This document shows, in pieces, positions 9,049-17,983 of a stretch of 64,000 nt of DNA (within the stretch, counting starts at the first letter, position 1; every line of letters begins with the position of its first letter). Position numbers and translations under genes: made by a program. This stretch comes from Streptomyces sp. TP-A0874. GTDB taxonomy: Bacteria > Actinomycetota > Actinomycetes > Streptomycetales > Streptomycetaceae. Under the pieces are notes generated by a model. It worked only from the letters and a program-made list of their open reading frames with translations, was not told the origin of the DNA and did not search any database. Where the stretch lies: the NCBI RefSeq assembly GCF_001748085.1, contig NZ_BBZK01000004.1, positions 771,239 to 835,238 of the forward strand. The letters are read 5' to 3'.

Positions 9049-9720
9049 CTACTGGGTGTCGCGCCCACGCGCTCCCCCGCGTCCGCGGGTCTCGAACGGT
9101 TCGGGTGCGTTGAGGCCGTAGCGGACACCGAGCATGCGGATCACGAAGCAGATCGTCGTCGCTCCCAGCTCGGCCGGGAGGCCGTAGAGCCCCGTCTCGG
9201 CGGTGGCGACGGTCACCGCCGCGCCCACCAGGGCCGGGATGGCGTAGAGGTCGCTGCGGAGCACCGACGGGATCTGCCGGACGAGGGTGTCGCGGATCGT
9301 CCCCCCGCCCACAGCGGTGACCACTCCCAGCAGGATCGCCGGCGCGACGCCGAGCCCGGCGGCCAGGGCCTTGCTCGACCCGATGACGGCGAATGTGCTC
9401 AGCCCGATCGCGTCGAGCACGGTGATCGCCGTCCCGATCCGGCGCAGGTACTTGCTGAGGGCGAAGGCGATCAGTCCACCGATGGCGGCGAGCGTGTAGT
9501 AGCGCCAGTCCATCAGCGTCGCCGGGGGCAGCGAGTCGATGAGGACATCGCGGATGATGCCGCCGCCCAGTGCGGTGATCATGCCGAGGACGACCACGCC
9601 GACCACGTCCAGCCGCGCGGCACGAACCGCCGTCAGCGCCCCGTTCAGCCCGAACGCGAACGTGCCGGTCAGGTCGAGGGCGAGCAGCGGCGTGGGTTCG
9701 AGACTCATACCAGTCTGCAT
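9049..9720 (-). CDS. TRIC-type membrane protein (UPF0126/YadS-like)
   Basis: 223 aa, about seven membrane helices arranged as two copies of a three-helix glycine-rich repeat. The pattern GMITALGGGIIRDVLI recurs as GVVTAVGGGTIRDTLV, which marks the family of bacterial trimeric intracellular cation channel homologues. Members can pass monovalent cations; the physiological role in Streptomyces is unknown. Monocistronic by appearance. Confidence 0.88.
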   Translation of the reverse strand: MQTGMSLEPTPLLALDLTGTFAFGLNGALTAVRAARLDVVGVVVLGMITALGGGIIRDVLIDSLPPATLMDWRYYTLAAIGGLIAFALSKYLRRIGTAITVLDAIGLSTFAVIGSSKALAAGLGVAPAILLGVVTAVGGGTIRDTLVRQIPSVLRSDLYAIPALVGAAVTVATAETGLYGLPAELGATTICFVIRMLGVRYGLNAPEPFETRGRGGARGRDTQ

Positions 9721-10434
9721 ATCCCGCGCGGCGCTCCATCGCGACGATGTGGGGCGCGTCCTGCTCTCCGCCAGTCGAAGGACGACCGGTGTGGCTGCTC
9801 GTTGCCGCCGCTGCCTGCTCAGGCCGCAGAGACGGATCGGGAAGAGGGCGGTACGGGCTGGGGCGGTAGCGGAACGGCCGGGGACCGGAGGCGGCGGCGT
9901 GCGACGAGGCCGTCACGGTCGGCGAGGAGGTGTACGCCGGACGAGCTGAAGGTGTGCGCAGCTGGCGGAACGCGGGGCCTGGGGCTCAGGAGTTTCGGCG
10001 ACGCGGACCGGGCGAAGGCTCCTGACGATCGTCTCGAACCCATGTCTCCCCGGAGCGCGGCACGGCGGTAAGGCGGCCGCACCGTTTCGGCGCCAAGCAG
10101 GGTCCGCCTCCGGCGGCAGCGCCAACCGGGTGGTACCGGGAAAGGGGGATGGCCCCAGGTGGCCCGGCGAGGAGGTCAGAGAAGGGCCGAAGCCGCGATG
10201 CCGGTGCTGGCGCCCGCGACCCGGGGCGTCACGTACGCGGCCCGCCTGCGGCGATACGGCCATACGCGCAGATCGCCGTGGTGACACGGGCGGTCACCGC
10301 TCCTCAAGCAACGGCGAGCACCTCCGGGGGTACAAACGCGAGGGAGCGCTTGGGGAAGGCGACGCCGTCTTTGCGGGCCCCGCGTGCCCCCAGCGGTGCC
10401 CTGCCTCGACCGACGGCATGCCTTCCACAAGCGC
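9721..10434. other. Intergenic stretch, no gene seen
   Basis: 714 bases between the TRIC gene start and the stop of the kinase gene, both on the minus strand. It should include the TRIC promoter and the kinase terminator. Open frames have no initiation signals or recognisable domains. I see no RNA gene or repeat. Confidence 0.4.
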
Positions 10435-12354
10435 TCAGCAGGACTTGAGGTTCGGCTCCTTCGGCGCGGAGTCTCCCATGACCGACTTGAGATGACGGTT
10501 GTAGATGTCGGCCCACCGCGAAGGCTTCCCTGGAGACTTCTCCGTGATGGCGGACAGCGCCGTGCACACCTCCCGGTGCAGTCGCGGCTCCTCGGAGTCC
10601 ATCGCCACCCCGTAGCCCTCCGAGCCACTGAGGCTTTCGAGCGCCTTGGTCTTGGCGGAGTACTTGGCGGCGAGTCCGGCGACGATGACATCGTCGGTGG
10701 CCACCGCGTAGACCTTGGTCTTGGGGTCCAGCAGCGCCTTGACGCAGTCCTCGTAACCGGCCCGGAGAGCCATCTGCTTGCCCAGGCCCTGCTTTTCGAT
10801 CCACGGCACGTAGACCGAGTTCCTGGCGGTACACACCTCGACCTTCTTGTCGCCCTTCAGGTCGCTGAGGTCGTTGTACGGCCGGTTCTTCCGCACCAGC
10901 AGCCCCTTGAGCGCCTCGAAGTAGGGGCCGGCGAACTTCACCCCGTCCTCCTTCTCACGCTGCTCGTTGATGCTGTACGTGGCCAGCACGAGATCGAGCC
11001 TGCCGGACTTCAGAAGATCGCTGCGGTTGTCCGAGTTCACCGCGTGGAAGGTGACCTGGTCGTCCTTGAAGCCGAGTTCCCGGGCGATCTCCTTGGCGAG
11101 ATCGACCTCGAAGCCGCGGTAGGAGCCGTCGGCCCCCACGCTCAACCCGGGCTGGTCCTTCTTCACGCCGATCCGCAGTTTGTCGTGGGTGTCGCTGAAT
11201 CTGGGCGGGCGCTTCTCACTCCCCGCCACGGGTCCCTTGTCCGAACCCACCGCGTCGGAACCGTCGTCCATCTCCGACCAGACGAACCATCCCCCGCTCA
11301 CGACCAAGGCGGTGCAGAGGGCGGCCACCGCCACCTTCCACAGGCCGCGGCGCGCACCCGACCCCTCGCGTGCGGCCTCGCCGGACAGCGCCGGGACCGG
11401 TTCCCCGGGCCTTCCGTCGCCCAGCGGCTCGGGGTCGGAGGATTCACCGGGTCGCACAGCAGGAGGGTCCAGGGCCGCGTCCTCGGTGACGGCCCGAAGC
11501 ATCCGGTCCGCCTCAGCGGCGTCAGGACGCTGGTCGGGGTCCTTCTGGAGCAGAGCCTGGATCAGCCCGGCGAGCGGACCGGCGTACTTCATGGGCGGTA
11601 CCGGCGAGTCACGCACGGCGATGAAGATCTCGAAGCTGGTGGGGGCGTCGAAGGGCCGCCGGCCCTCCACCATCTCGTAGAGCGTGACGCCGAGCGCCCA
11701 CAGGTCCGACGCGGGGGTCGCCGGGTGCGGGTTGGCCGGTGTGTGGCTGAGCAGTTCCGGCGCCAGGTACTGCGGCGTCCCGATGATCTCGTGGGACCGG
11801 GTGACCTGCGCGGCGCCCTCGAAGGTGGCGATCCCGAAGTCCATGAGGAGCGCACGCCCGTCGGGGCGGAACAGGATGTTGTGGGGCTTCACATCTCGGT
11901 GCAGTACACCGGACTCGTGCACGGCGGCCAGCCCGCGCAGCACCTGGAGGCCGATGCGTGCCGCGTGGGGGACGGACAGCTGCCGCTGCTCGCGCAACAG
12001 GTCTGCCAGGGAGCGGGAGTTGAGCAACTCCATCACGATCCAGACCTGGTTGCCGTCCTCGATCACGTCGTGCACGGCGACCACGTTCTGATGACCGATC
12101 CGGGCGATGGCCTGCGCCTCGCGGCGCGCCCGGCTCACCCACTTCGCCTGCGCCTCGGCATCCGCCGCGCCCGGGTACAGCAGCCCCTTCACGGCCACCT
12201 TCCGGTCCAGGCTCGTATCGAGGGCTTCCCAAACGACGCCCATCCCGCCCCGCCCGAGTTGGCGTTGCAGTCTGTAGCGGCCCGCGATCACCATGTCCGG
12301 CTCGTCACCCCGGCCGCGGCCGGCTGTACCCTCGCTGCGCATCTGTTCCCCCAT
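10435..12354 (-). CDS. Ser/Thr protein kinase fused to a solute-binding (SBP_bac_3-like) domain
   Basis: 639 aa. Residues about 25-290 are a Hanks-type kinase with all key motifs: P-loop QLGRGGMGVVWEAL, Lys in VAVKGLLYP, HRDVKPHNILF, DFG in LMDFGIATF and GTPQYLAPE. One membrane helix follows (about 337-358). Residues about 390-639 form an extracytoplasmic glutamate/amino-acid-type binding domain (RIGVKKDQPGLS, YRGFEVDLAKEIARELGF, DLVLATYSINEQREK). The design implies an amino-acid-like ligand sensed outside and phosphorylation inside. Fusions of this kind are annotated in streptomycetes as bifunctional kinase/glutamate-binding proteins. No ABC transporter genes are adjacent, which favours sensing over transport. 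MRSEG at 12342 is an alternative start. Confidence 0.9.
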   Translation of the reverse strand: MGEQMRSEGTAGRGRGDEPDMVIAGRYRLQRQLGRGGMGVVWEALDTSLDRKVAVKGLLYPGAADAEAQAKWVSRARREAQAIARIGHQNVVAVHDVIEDGNQVWIVMELLNSRSLADLLREQRQLSVPHAARIGLQVLRGLAAVHESGVLHRDVKPHNILFRPDGRALLMDFGIATFEGAAQVTRSHEIIGTPQYLAPELLSHTPANPHPATPASDLWALGVTLYEMVEGRRPFDAPTSFEIFIAVRDSPVPPMKYAGPLAGLIQALLQKDPDQRPDAAEADRMLRAVTEDAALDPPAVRPGESSDPEPLGDGRPGEPVPALSGEAAREGSGARRGLWKVAVAALCTALVVSGGWFVWSEMDDGSDAVGSDKGPVAGSEKRPPRFSDTHDKLRIGVKKDQPGLSVGADGSYRGFEVDLAKEIARELGFKDDQVTFHAVNSDNRSDLLKSGRLDLVLATYSINEQREKEDGVKFAGPYFEALKGLLVRKNRPYNDLSDLKGDKKVEVCTARNSVYVPWIEKQGLGKQMALRAGYEDCVKALLDPKTKVYAVATDDVIVAGLAAKYSAKTKALESLSGSEGYGVAMDSEEPRLHREVCTALSAITEKSPGKPSRWADIYNRHLKSVMGDSAPKEPNLKSC

Positions 12355-12894
12355 ACGTTTTCGATATGGAGAGTAACCCTAGACGCACCATCAGCCACCC
12401 GGGTGTCACCGCAGACAAAGCGGTGACACCGGCCTTGCGGACCTGTGACATCACCGTGAGGCCGCCGCACTCCTGACGGCTTCAAACCTGATCCCGGACC
12501 CCGCTCATCCGGCTCCCGACGGTTGACCGACCCCCGTAGGGCCAGGCGGAGCGATCGTGGGAGAGCGTCGCGCCGGGGCCGTCCCGCTTCATGGTCGACG
12601 GTGCAAGGAACACGGCAAGCGCTCAAGCGGCGACTCGGCATGGACAGCATCACCGGTCTGGGAAACCGCCCCGGCCGGCGGGCGTCTGACGGACCCCCTC
12701 CCGCCGACGCCGGGAGGGGTATGGCGTGCTGATCGCGGCCGGCCCGCGGCACGGCGCCGCTCCGGCGGTCATCTTCGGCTGCATCGTGCCCGGGGCCCCT
12801 GATCACCGGCTGTCCTCCGGGGGCACTGGTCGGCCAAGCCCCTTTCCGTACCGAGCGAAGGAGCCCGGCTCCGGTAGCCGGCACGGCGACGGGC
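12355..12894. other. Intergenic stretch, no gene seen
   Basis: 540 bases upstream of the kinase and downstream of the disrupted beta-family gene. No open frame has a ribosome site or known domain, and no tRNA-like or repeat structure was noticed. It should contain the kinase promoter. Confidence 0.4.
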
Positions 12895-14114
12895 TCAGAG
12901 AGCTGGCAGGCTCCGCACGACGTAGGTCATGTGCTGGAGATTCCCCGTGCGCAGCCACTCCTTGGGCCCGCCCACCCCCTTGCTGACCGTGAGAGGTCCG
13001 TTCGCGCAGTCGCGCAGCCATTTTTCGCCCTGTCCGGCACCCGCTCCCCGGAACTCCGGGAGTTCCGTGATCTGACGTGCCGCCCTCCGATTGGTGGCGA
13101 TCCGGTCACTGCCCCGGGTCAGCATCTTGGACAGAACATACGAGTTCTCGGTGGTGTAGCCGAGCACGCCCCACGGCGGCCCGCCCTTTCTCCCAGGGGC
13201 CGGCGCCTGGGCGATAGCTTCCGTGTGCTGCACTCCGTAATCGCCGTAGCCGAGGTGCGGAGCATAGGCTCGGCCCATCGCCCGCACTTCGTGCCACATG
13301 CGCCGCTCCGCACGCGGCTCAGCACGCGGTCCGTGTTCCAGCATGTCGGCGGTGACCCGGGGGAAACCGCCGCCGAGCAGAGATACGGTCCGCCAGGGTG
13401 TCAGGGGTATCAACGCGTCGAGGGCGCGCAACGCCTCCTTACCTGCGTCGGGCCGCTCGTCGAGAACGGTTCGCATGTCGAGCAGCAGATCGAGGGGGAG
13501 CGCCGGACCGGTCCGCCTCAGCAGATTCCGGACGTCCTCGCCTAAGGGTTGTCCCGTAATCCCTGGTGGGCGCACGACGACAGCTACGGCACCTCGCCGC
13601 GTTGTCGGAACATCCCGATACGCCCAGTATCGGGACGTCCCTCCGCCTTGCGATGCACCGCATCTGACGCCGTGCGCTGATCCACCGGGGATTACGAGAC
13701 AACCCTCAGGGAGCCTTCCCACTCTCCCGTGACACGGACCCGGACGCCCAGTCCGCGGTGGCAACGCCGAGCGGTCTCCAGGGCCGCCGCCTGCTGCGCT
13801 TCGCTTCTCTCCGGTCCCGTGACAGGCCGCAGCCAACCCCACTCGCAGTAGACGGAGAACGCTTCTGTGAGGGCAGCAGCCTGCGCTTCCTCCCCGAAAG
13901 GGGCGTCGATCCATCCGCCGTGACGGCTCACCGCGCTCACTCGCGCGACGAACTTGCGGACGGCGGTTTCCAGTGTCGGCGGAACCGCACCGGGCAGCGG
14001 CGGGAGGTTCCACAGCGGCCTGATCGCGACGCGGACGTCCGGCCGCAGCCTTGCGTAGGCCTCGACCGCGTGCGGCCGGGCCGGCAGAACGGGAACATAG
14101 AGCGGTCCGGACAT
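12895..14114 (-). pseudogene. Beta family protein gene disrupted by a MITE
   Basis: The N-terminal part starts at the ATG at 14114 (MSGPLYVPVLPARPHAVEAY) and runs into the inserted element, stopping there at a TAA. The C-terminal part resumes on the far side in another frame (GEDVRNLLRRTGPALPLDLLL to the stop at 12895). Removing 164 bases (the 162-bp element plus a 2-bp duplication) joins GEWEGSL to GEDVRNLL in frame and gives a protein of 351 aa. I assign it to the 'beta family' (PF14350-like) from general likeness: a paired-domain protein with conserved Tyr/Trp-rich C-terminus (GYTTENSYVLSKML). Function of that family is not established. Confidence 0.7.
13545..13706. mobile_element. 162-bp MITE, copy 1
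   Basis: Terminal inverted repeats of about 19 bp (AGGGTTGTCCCGTAATCCC and its complement with one mismatch) bound a 162-bp element with no transposase. An internal hairpin has stem 13613-13621/13627-13635 and loop GCCCA. Left flank is TA and right flank CA, fitting a TA target duplication with one later change. A second copy of identical length sits at 43768-43929 with 17 differences by hand alignment. The parent is probably an IS that duplicates TA; none with these ends occurs in the window. Confidence 0.88.
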
Positions 14115-14163
14115 CGCGGCCCCCCTCGGCACCGTCCGTGCGCTTCCCTTCCCGCCAGGGTCC

Positions 14164-14190
14164 GCTCTTCTCAAAACTCTTGAAAAGAGC
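14164..14190. promoter_or_regulatory. Inverted repeat upstream of the beta-family gene
   Basis: GCTCTTCTCAA and TTGAAAAGAGC are 11-base arms with one mismatch, separated by 5 bases, about 50 bases upstream of the gene start at 14114. The AT-rich dyad could be an operator. No regulator gene is adjacent, so this is tentative. Confidence 0.35.
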
Positions 14191-14414
14191 GCAATTTCAG
14201 CCCAGATGGCTGAAGTGTGCACGTACCTGGCAATGCCATGACGCAGGTTGCAGGTTTCGTGGTGCTCAGCGGTCGGGCAGGCCAAGTCTGCAAATGGCGG
14301 TTTCGAGCCCCACCCGGACACCGGCATCCGGGTCGGGACGACGAACGGAAGCTGCTGCCCCTGTCCGCCGTCCGACGGCTACTGGCCCGGTGGACGTGGG
14401 ATAGGTTGCCCGCC

Positions 14415-14949
14415 ATGACCGAGCTAAGGGTTGTCCCGATCAGGACCGAGCGGCTCGTACTCCGTGAGCCCGCAGCCCGGGACCGGACGGCGTTCATCGA
14501 GCTGCTCGCCTCACCAGAGGTACACAGCTACCTCGGCGGCCCCCCGAGCCCGTGATGAACTCGAACGCGTGATGCCCGCGGTGCCCCGGCGGCGCCCTGG
14601 CCTTTTCGTGGTCGATCTCGACGGAACGGTGATCGGCATGGTCACGGTCAATCGGCGCGCCCCAGAACGTCCGGGTCACATCCGGCCAGAGGCCGGAGAG
14701 GCCGAGCTCGGCTACATGTTCCTGCCCGAGGCGTGGGGACACGGGTACGCCGCCGAGGCGTGCGCGGCGGCACTCCGATGGGTCGCCGACGCGCTCCCCG
14801 GCGAGCCGGTGGTGCTCTGCACCCAGGCCGTCAACAACCGCTCGGTGCGCCTCGCGGTGAAGCTGGGCTTCACCGAGGTGGAGCGGTTCGAGGAGTACGG
14901 CGCCGAGCAGTGGTTCGGCGTGTGGTTCTCGGAGCCGCCGTCCGGTTGA
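14415..14949 (+). pseudogene. RimJ/RimL-type GNAT acetyltransferase, frameshifted
   Basis: The first 42 codons (MTELRVVPIRTERLVLREP to YLGGP) are in one frame. The remainder (RDELERVMP, then GELGYMFLPEAWGHGYAAEA-like acetyl-CoA site and VNNRSVRLAVKLGFTEVERF) continues in the next frame. The shift falls at a run of six C at 14540-14545; five would restore a normal protein of about 178 aa. A sequencing error in the homopolymer, a true mutation, or slippage would all explain it. The intact protein would acetylate an amino group, possibly of a ribosomal protein or small molecule. Confidence 0.75.
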
Positions 14950-15113
14950 GCTGGTGCGGTCCTCCACTGCGTGTCCGTTCAGCGGGATGAGCAGGGTCTC
15001 CTATGCACCGCGCCCAGGGACACCTCATGCCGCGCGGTGGCGGCTTCCAAGTGGAGCCCCGGCCACAGGAAAACGGCGTCCCTGTCATGAGGTGGACGCA
15101 GTGACCAGGTGGT

Positions 15114-15848
15114 TCAGAGCCGCTGCCAGACCCGGGCCGGCGCCGACGCGGTGAGGACTCGGTCCGGGTGCCCCTGTCCGACGAGGCGGCCGTCCCGGAG
15201 CAGGAGGCACAGGCTCGCCGCGCGTGCGACCTCCAGATCGTGCGTGGCCTGGACGACCGTCACACCCTCCGCGACAAGCCCGGTCAGCAGCTCCCCGATC
15301 CGCTCCCTCGCCTCCGGGTCCAGACCGGTGGTCGGCTCGTCGAGCAGCAGCAGGTCCGACTCCTGAGCCAGTGCCTGTGCGATGAGGGCGCGTTGACGCT
15401 GCCCGCCTGACAGCTCTCCCAGTTGGCGTGCGGCCAGGTCTCCGACGCCGAGCCGGTCGAGTGCGGCGTCCACGGTTGCGCGGTCCTGGCGGGTGAGCCG
15501 GCGCCACGGCCCGCGTTCGCCCCAGCGCCCCATCTCCACCGCCTGCCGGACGGTGAGTGGCAGCGCATCGCCGACGGCTCCGCGCTGCGGCACGAACGCG
15601 GGTGGTCTACCTCCGTCGTGCTGGAGGTCACCGGCTGTCGGACGGATCACACCGGCGAGAACGCCGAGCAGTGTCGACTTGCCGCAGCCGTTCGGCCCGA
15701 CGAGGGCTGTTGCGGCCGACTTCGGTATCTCCGCGCCGACTTCATGGAGGACGGAGCGGCCTGGATAACCGGCGCACAGCCCGGAGAAGTAGACGCGCGG
15801 AGTCGGGTCGAGGGCCCGGGGGGACCGAGACCGAGGTTTATTGAACAT
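15114..15848 (-). CDS. aztA: Zinc ABC transporter ATP-binding protein AztA
   Basis: About 244 aa from the ATG at 15848. Walker A is GPNGCGKSTLLG, the signature LSGGQRQRALIAQAL and Walker B LLLLDEPTTGLD; the closing helix ends in VWQRL. It powers zinc import with AztB and AztC. It is divergent from aztB, with only 24 bases between start codons. A TACAAT -10 box on the minus strand (15861-15856) puts transcription start at or next to the ATG, so the mRNA is probably leaderless. The ATG at 15857 is an alternative start but would lie inside the promoter. Confidence 0.85.
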   Translation of the reverse strand: MFNKPRSRSPRALDPTPRVYFSGLCAGYPGRSVLHEVGAEIPKSAATALVGPNGCGKSTLLGVLAGVIRPTAGDLQHDGGRPPAFVPQRGAVGDALPLTVRQAVEMGRWGERGPWRRLTRQDRATVDAALDRLGVGDLAARQLGELSGGQRQRALIAQALAQESDLLLLDEPTTGLDPEARERIGELLTGLVAEGVTVVQATHDLEVARAASLCLLLRDGRLVGQGHPDRVLTASAPARVWQRL

Positions 15849-15865
15849 GATTTTCATTGTAGTCT
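15842..15865. promoter_or_regulatory. Zur-like box and divergent -10 elements of aztA/aztB
   Basis: TGAACATGATTTTCA (15842-15856) matches 14 of 15 bases of the streptomycete Zur palindrome TGAAAATGATTTTCA. On the minus strand TACAAT (15861-15856) suits aztA; on the plus strand TAGTCT (15860-15865) suits aztB. Each would start transcription at about the initiation codon. Zinc-bound Zur here should block both promoters. The -35 regions are weak. Confidence 0.75.
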
Positions 15866-15872
15866 CTTCGCC

Positions 15873-16751
15873 ATGGAATGGTTGACGGCCCCGTTCGAGG
15901 TGGCCTTCGTGCAGCGAGCCCTGTGGGGCGGCCTGCTCGTGTCCGCGATCTGCGCCCTGGCGGGAACCTGGGTGGTGCTCAGGGGGATGGCGTTCCTCGG
16001 GGACGCCATGTCCCACGGGCTGCTCCCGGGCGTCGCACTGGCCGCCCTGTTCGGCGGGAACCTGATGGCGGGTGCGGTGGCCAGCGCCGCCGTCATGACG
16101 GCCGGCGTCACCGCGCTCGGCCGCTCACCGAGGCTGTCCCAGGACACCGGCATCGGGCTGCTGTTCGTCGGCATGCTCTCCCTCGGCGTGATCATCGTGT
16201 CGCGCTCGCAGTCCTTCGCCGTCGACCTGACCGGCTTCCTCTTCGGAGACGTCCTCGCCGTCCGGCAGCAGGACCTCCTCGTGCTCGCGGTGGCGCTGCT
16301 CGCGGCACTTCTGGTGTCGGTCCTCGCCCACCGGGCGTTCCTGGCACTGGCCTTCGACTCGCGCAAGGCCCAGACCCTGGGGCTGCGGCCGCGTTTGACC
16401 CACGCGCTGCTGCTCGGCCTGCTGGGTCTGGCGATCGTCGCCTCGTTCCACATCGTCGGAACGCTGCTCGCCCTCGGACTGCTCATCGCACCGCCGGCGG
16501 CCGCCCTGCCCTGGGCCCGCAGCGTGCGCGGGGCCATGGTGCTCGCAGCCCTGCTCGGCGCCACCGCCACGTTCGGCGGCCTGCTGCTGTCCTGGCATCT
16601 GAGCACCGCCGCCGGCGCGACCGTGGCGGCTCTCGCGGTGAGCCTGTTCTTCCTTTCCCATCTGGCGTCCGGCCTGACGCACCGCCGCGCCCGGCTCGCC
16701 CCCGCCCCGGTACTCGAAGTCGACCGCAGAAAACCCGAGGAATCGTCATGA
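15873..16751 (+). CDS. aztB: Zinc ABC transporter permease AztB
   Basis: 292 aa, about eight membrane helices of the ABC-3 family (ZnuB/TroC type). Family stretches include LRGMAFLGDAMSHGLLPGVA near the N-terminus and FHIVGTLLALGLLIAPPAAA near residue 200. Starts at the ATG at 15873 with no Shine-Dalgarno sequence, consistent with a leaderless mRNA. Its stop overlaps the next start (ATGA), so the four plus-strand genes form one operon with aztA reading the other way. Confidence 0.88.
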   Translation: MEWLTAPFEVAFVQRALWGGLLVSAICALAGTWVVLRGMAFLGDAMSHGLLPGVALAALFGGNLMAGAVASAAVMTAGVTALGRSPRLSQDTGIGLLFVGMLSLGVIIVSRSQSFAVDLTGFLFGDVLAVRQQDLLVLAVALLAALLVSVLAHRAFLALAFDSRKAQTLGLRPRLTHALLLGLLGLAIVASFHIVGTLLALGLLIAPPAAALPWARSVRGAMVLAALLGATATFGGLLLSWHLSTAAGATVAALAVSLFFLSHLASGLTHRRARLAPAPVLEVDRRKPEESS

Positions 16752-17983
16752 CCGTCCGCAGAAACGTCACTCCCTGGGCTTCGGCCGCTCTGCTCCTCAC
16801 CACGCTGCTCGCCACGGGCTGCGCGGAAGACAAGGACAGCGGCTCCCGACCCGCCGCGAGAACCTCCTCCGACACTCCGCACGGCTACGTGGAGGGAGCC
16901 CAGGAGGCCGCCGAGCAGCAGTCCCGACTCCTCCTGAACGACCCCGAGAGCGGAGACAGCAGAATTCTCGACCTCACCACCGGCGAGGTGCACAAGACCG
17001 CCCGGGCGAAAGGCGCCGCCCAGCTCGGCACGGACGGCAGGTTCGGCTACCTCCACACCTCCGGCGGCACCCGTGTGATCGACAGCGGCGTCTGGATGGT
17101 GGACCACGGGGACCACGTCCACTACTACAGCGCGGCGATACGCGAGGTGGGTGAGCTTCCCGCAGGCAGCGGGGCGCAGGTGCGCAGCGATGTCGCCGTG
17201 ACCGCGGTGACCGACGAGGACGGGAGCGCCGTCCTCTACGACCGGGGCGGGTTGGAGAAGGGCGCGATCGAGCCCCTCCGGACGCTGCCGGGCGGCTACA
17301 CCGGCGCCGTCGTGCCGTACGAGGAGCATCTGATCGCCTTCGCCGGCGAGGGCGCCACCGCCGAGCTCGTCGTCCTCGACCGCGAGGGCGAGCGCGTCGC
17401 CTCCCCGGATGTGGAGTGCGAGGAGCCGCGGGGAGACGCCATCACGCGGCGTGGTGTGATCCTGGGCTGCGCCGACGGCGCCCTGCTCGTCCGCGCCGAG
17501 GACGGCGTCTTCACCGCCGAGCAGATCCCCTACGGAGAGGACGTCCCGACAGGGGAACGGGCCACCGCCTTCCGCCAACGCCCCGGCAGCGACACCCTCA
17601 CCGCCCCCGCCGGAGACGAGGCCGTATGGGTCCTCGACACCGCCGAACGCTCCTGGACCCGGCTGGAGACCGGCCCGGTCGTCGCGGCCAACACGGCCGG
17701 AGAGGGCTCCCCGCTGCTCGTTCTGGAGACCGACGGCTCGCTGCACGGGTACGACATCGCCTCCGGCAGGCAGACCACGCGGACCGAGCCGCTCCTGACG
17801 GGAGGAGAGCGGGCCGATTCCGATGGCAGCGATCCCCTCATCGAGGTCGACCGCAGCCGCGCATACGTCAACGACCCCGACGGGAAGAAGGTGTTCGAGA
17901 TCGACTACGCCGACGGGCTGCGCATCGCCCGCTCCTTCGACCTGGACATCAGGCCGGTCCTCATGGCGGAGACCGGCCGATGA
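16748..17983 (+). CDS. AztD-like lipoprotein, first paralogue
   Basis: 411 aa. Signal peptide with a lipobox (LLATGCAED, Cys near residue 25), so it is a membrane-tethered extracytoplasmic protein. The rest is beta-propeller-like. A histidine-rich motif, MVDHGDHVHYY (about residues 117-127), resembles metal sites in AztD zinc chaperones, which hand zinc to AztC. It lies between permease and binding-protein genes with ATGA overlaps on both sides. It is related to the downstream aztD in layout but has its own histidine cluster, so it may do a separate step of zinc capture. Confidence 0.7.
   Translation: MTVRRNVTPWASAALLLTTLLATGCAEDKDSGSRPAARTSSDTPHGYVEGAQEAAEQQSRLLLNDPESGDSRILDLTTGEVHKTARAKGAAQLGTDGRFGYLHTSGGTRVIDSGVWMVDHGDHVHYYSAAIREVGELPAGSGAQVRSDVAVTAVTDEDGSAVLYDRGGLEKGAIEPLRTLPGGYTGAVVPYEEHLIAFAGEGATAELVVLDREGERVASPDVECEEPRGDAITRRGVILGCADGALLVRAEDGVFTAEQIPYGEDVPTGERATAFRQRPGSDTLTAPAGDEAVWVLDTAERSWTRLETGPVVAANTAGEGSPLLVLETDGSLHGYDIASGRQTTRTEPLLTGGERADSDGSDPLIEVDRSRAYVNDPDGKKVFEIDYADGLRIARSFDLDIRPVLMAETGR

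Noticed and set aside
15849..16016. An N-terminal extension of AztA back to 16016
   Set aside because: It would overlap the aztB start and lie across the Zur box and -10 elements, and the extra residues are not ABC-like.
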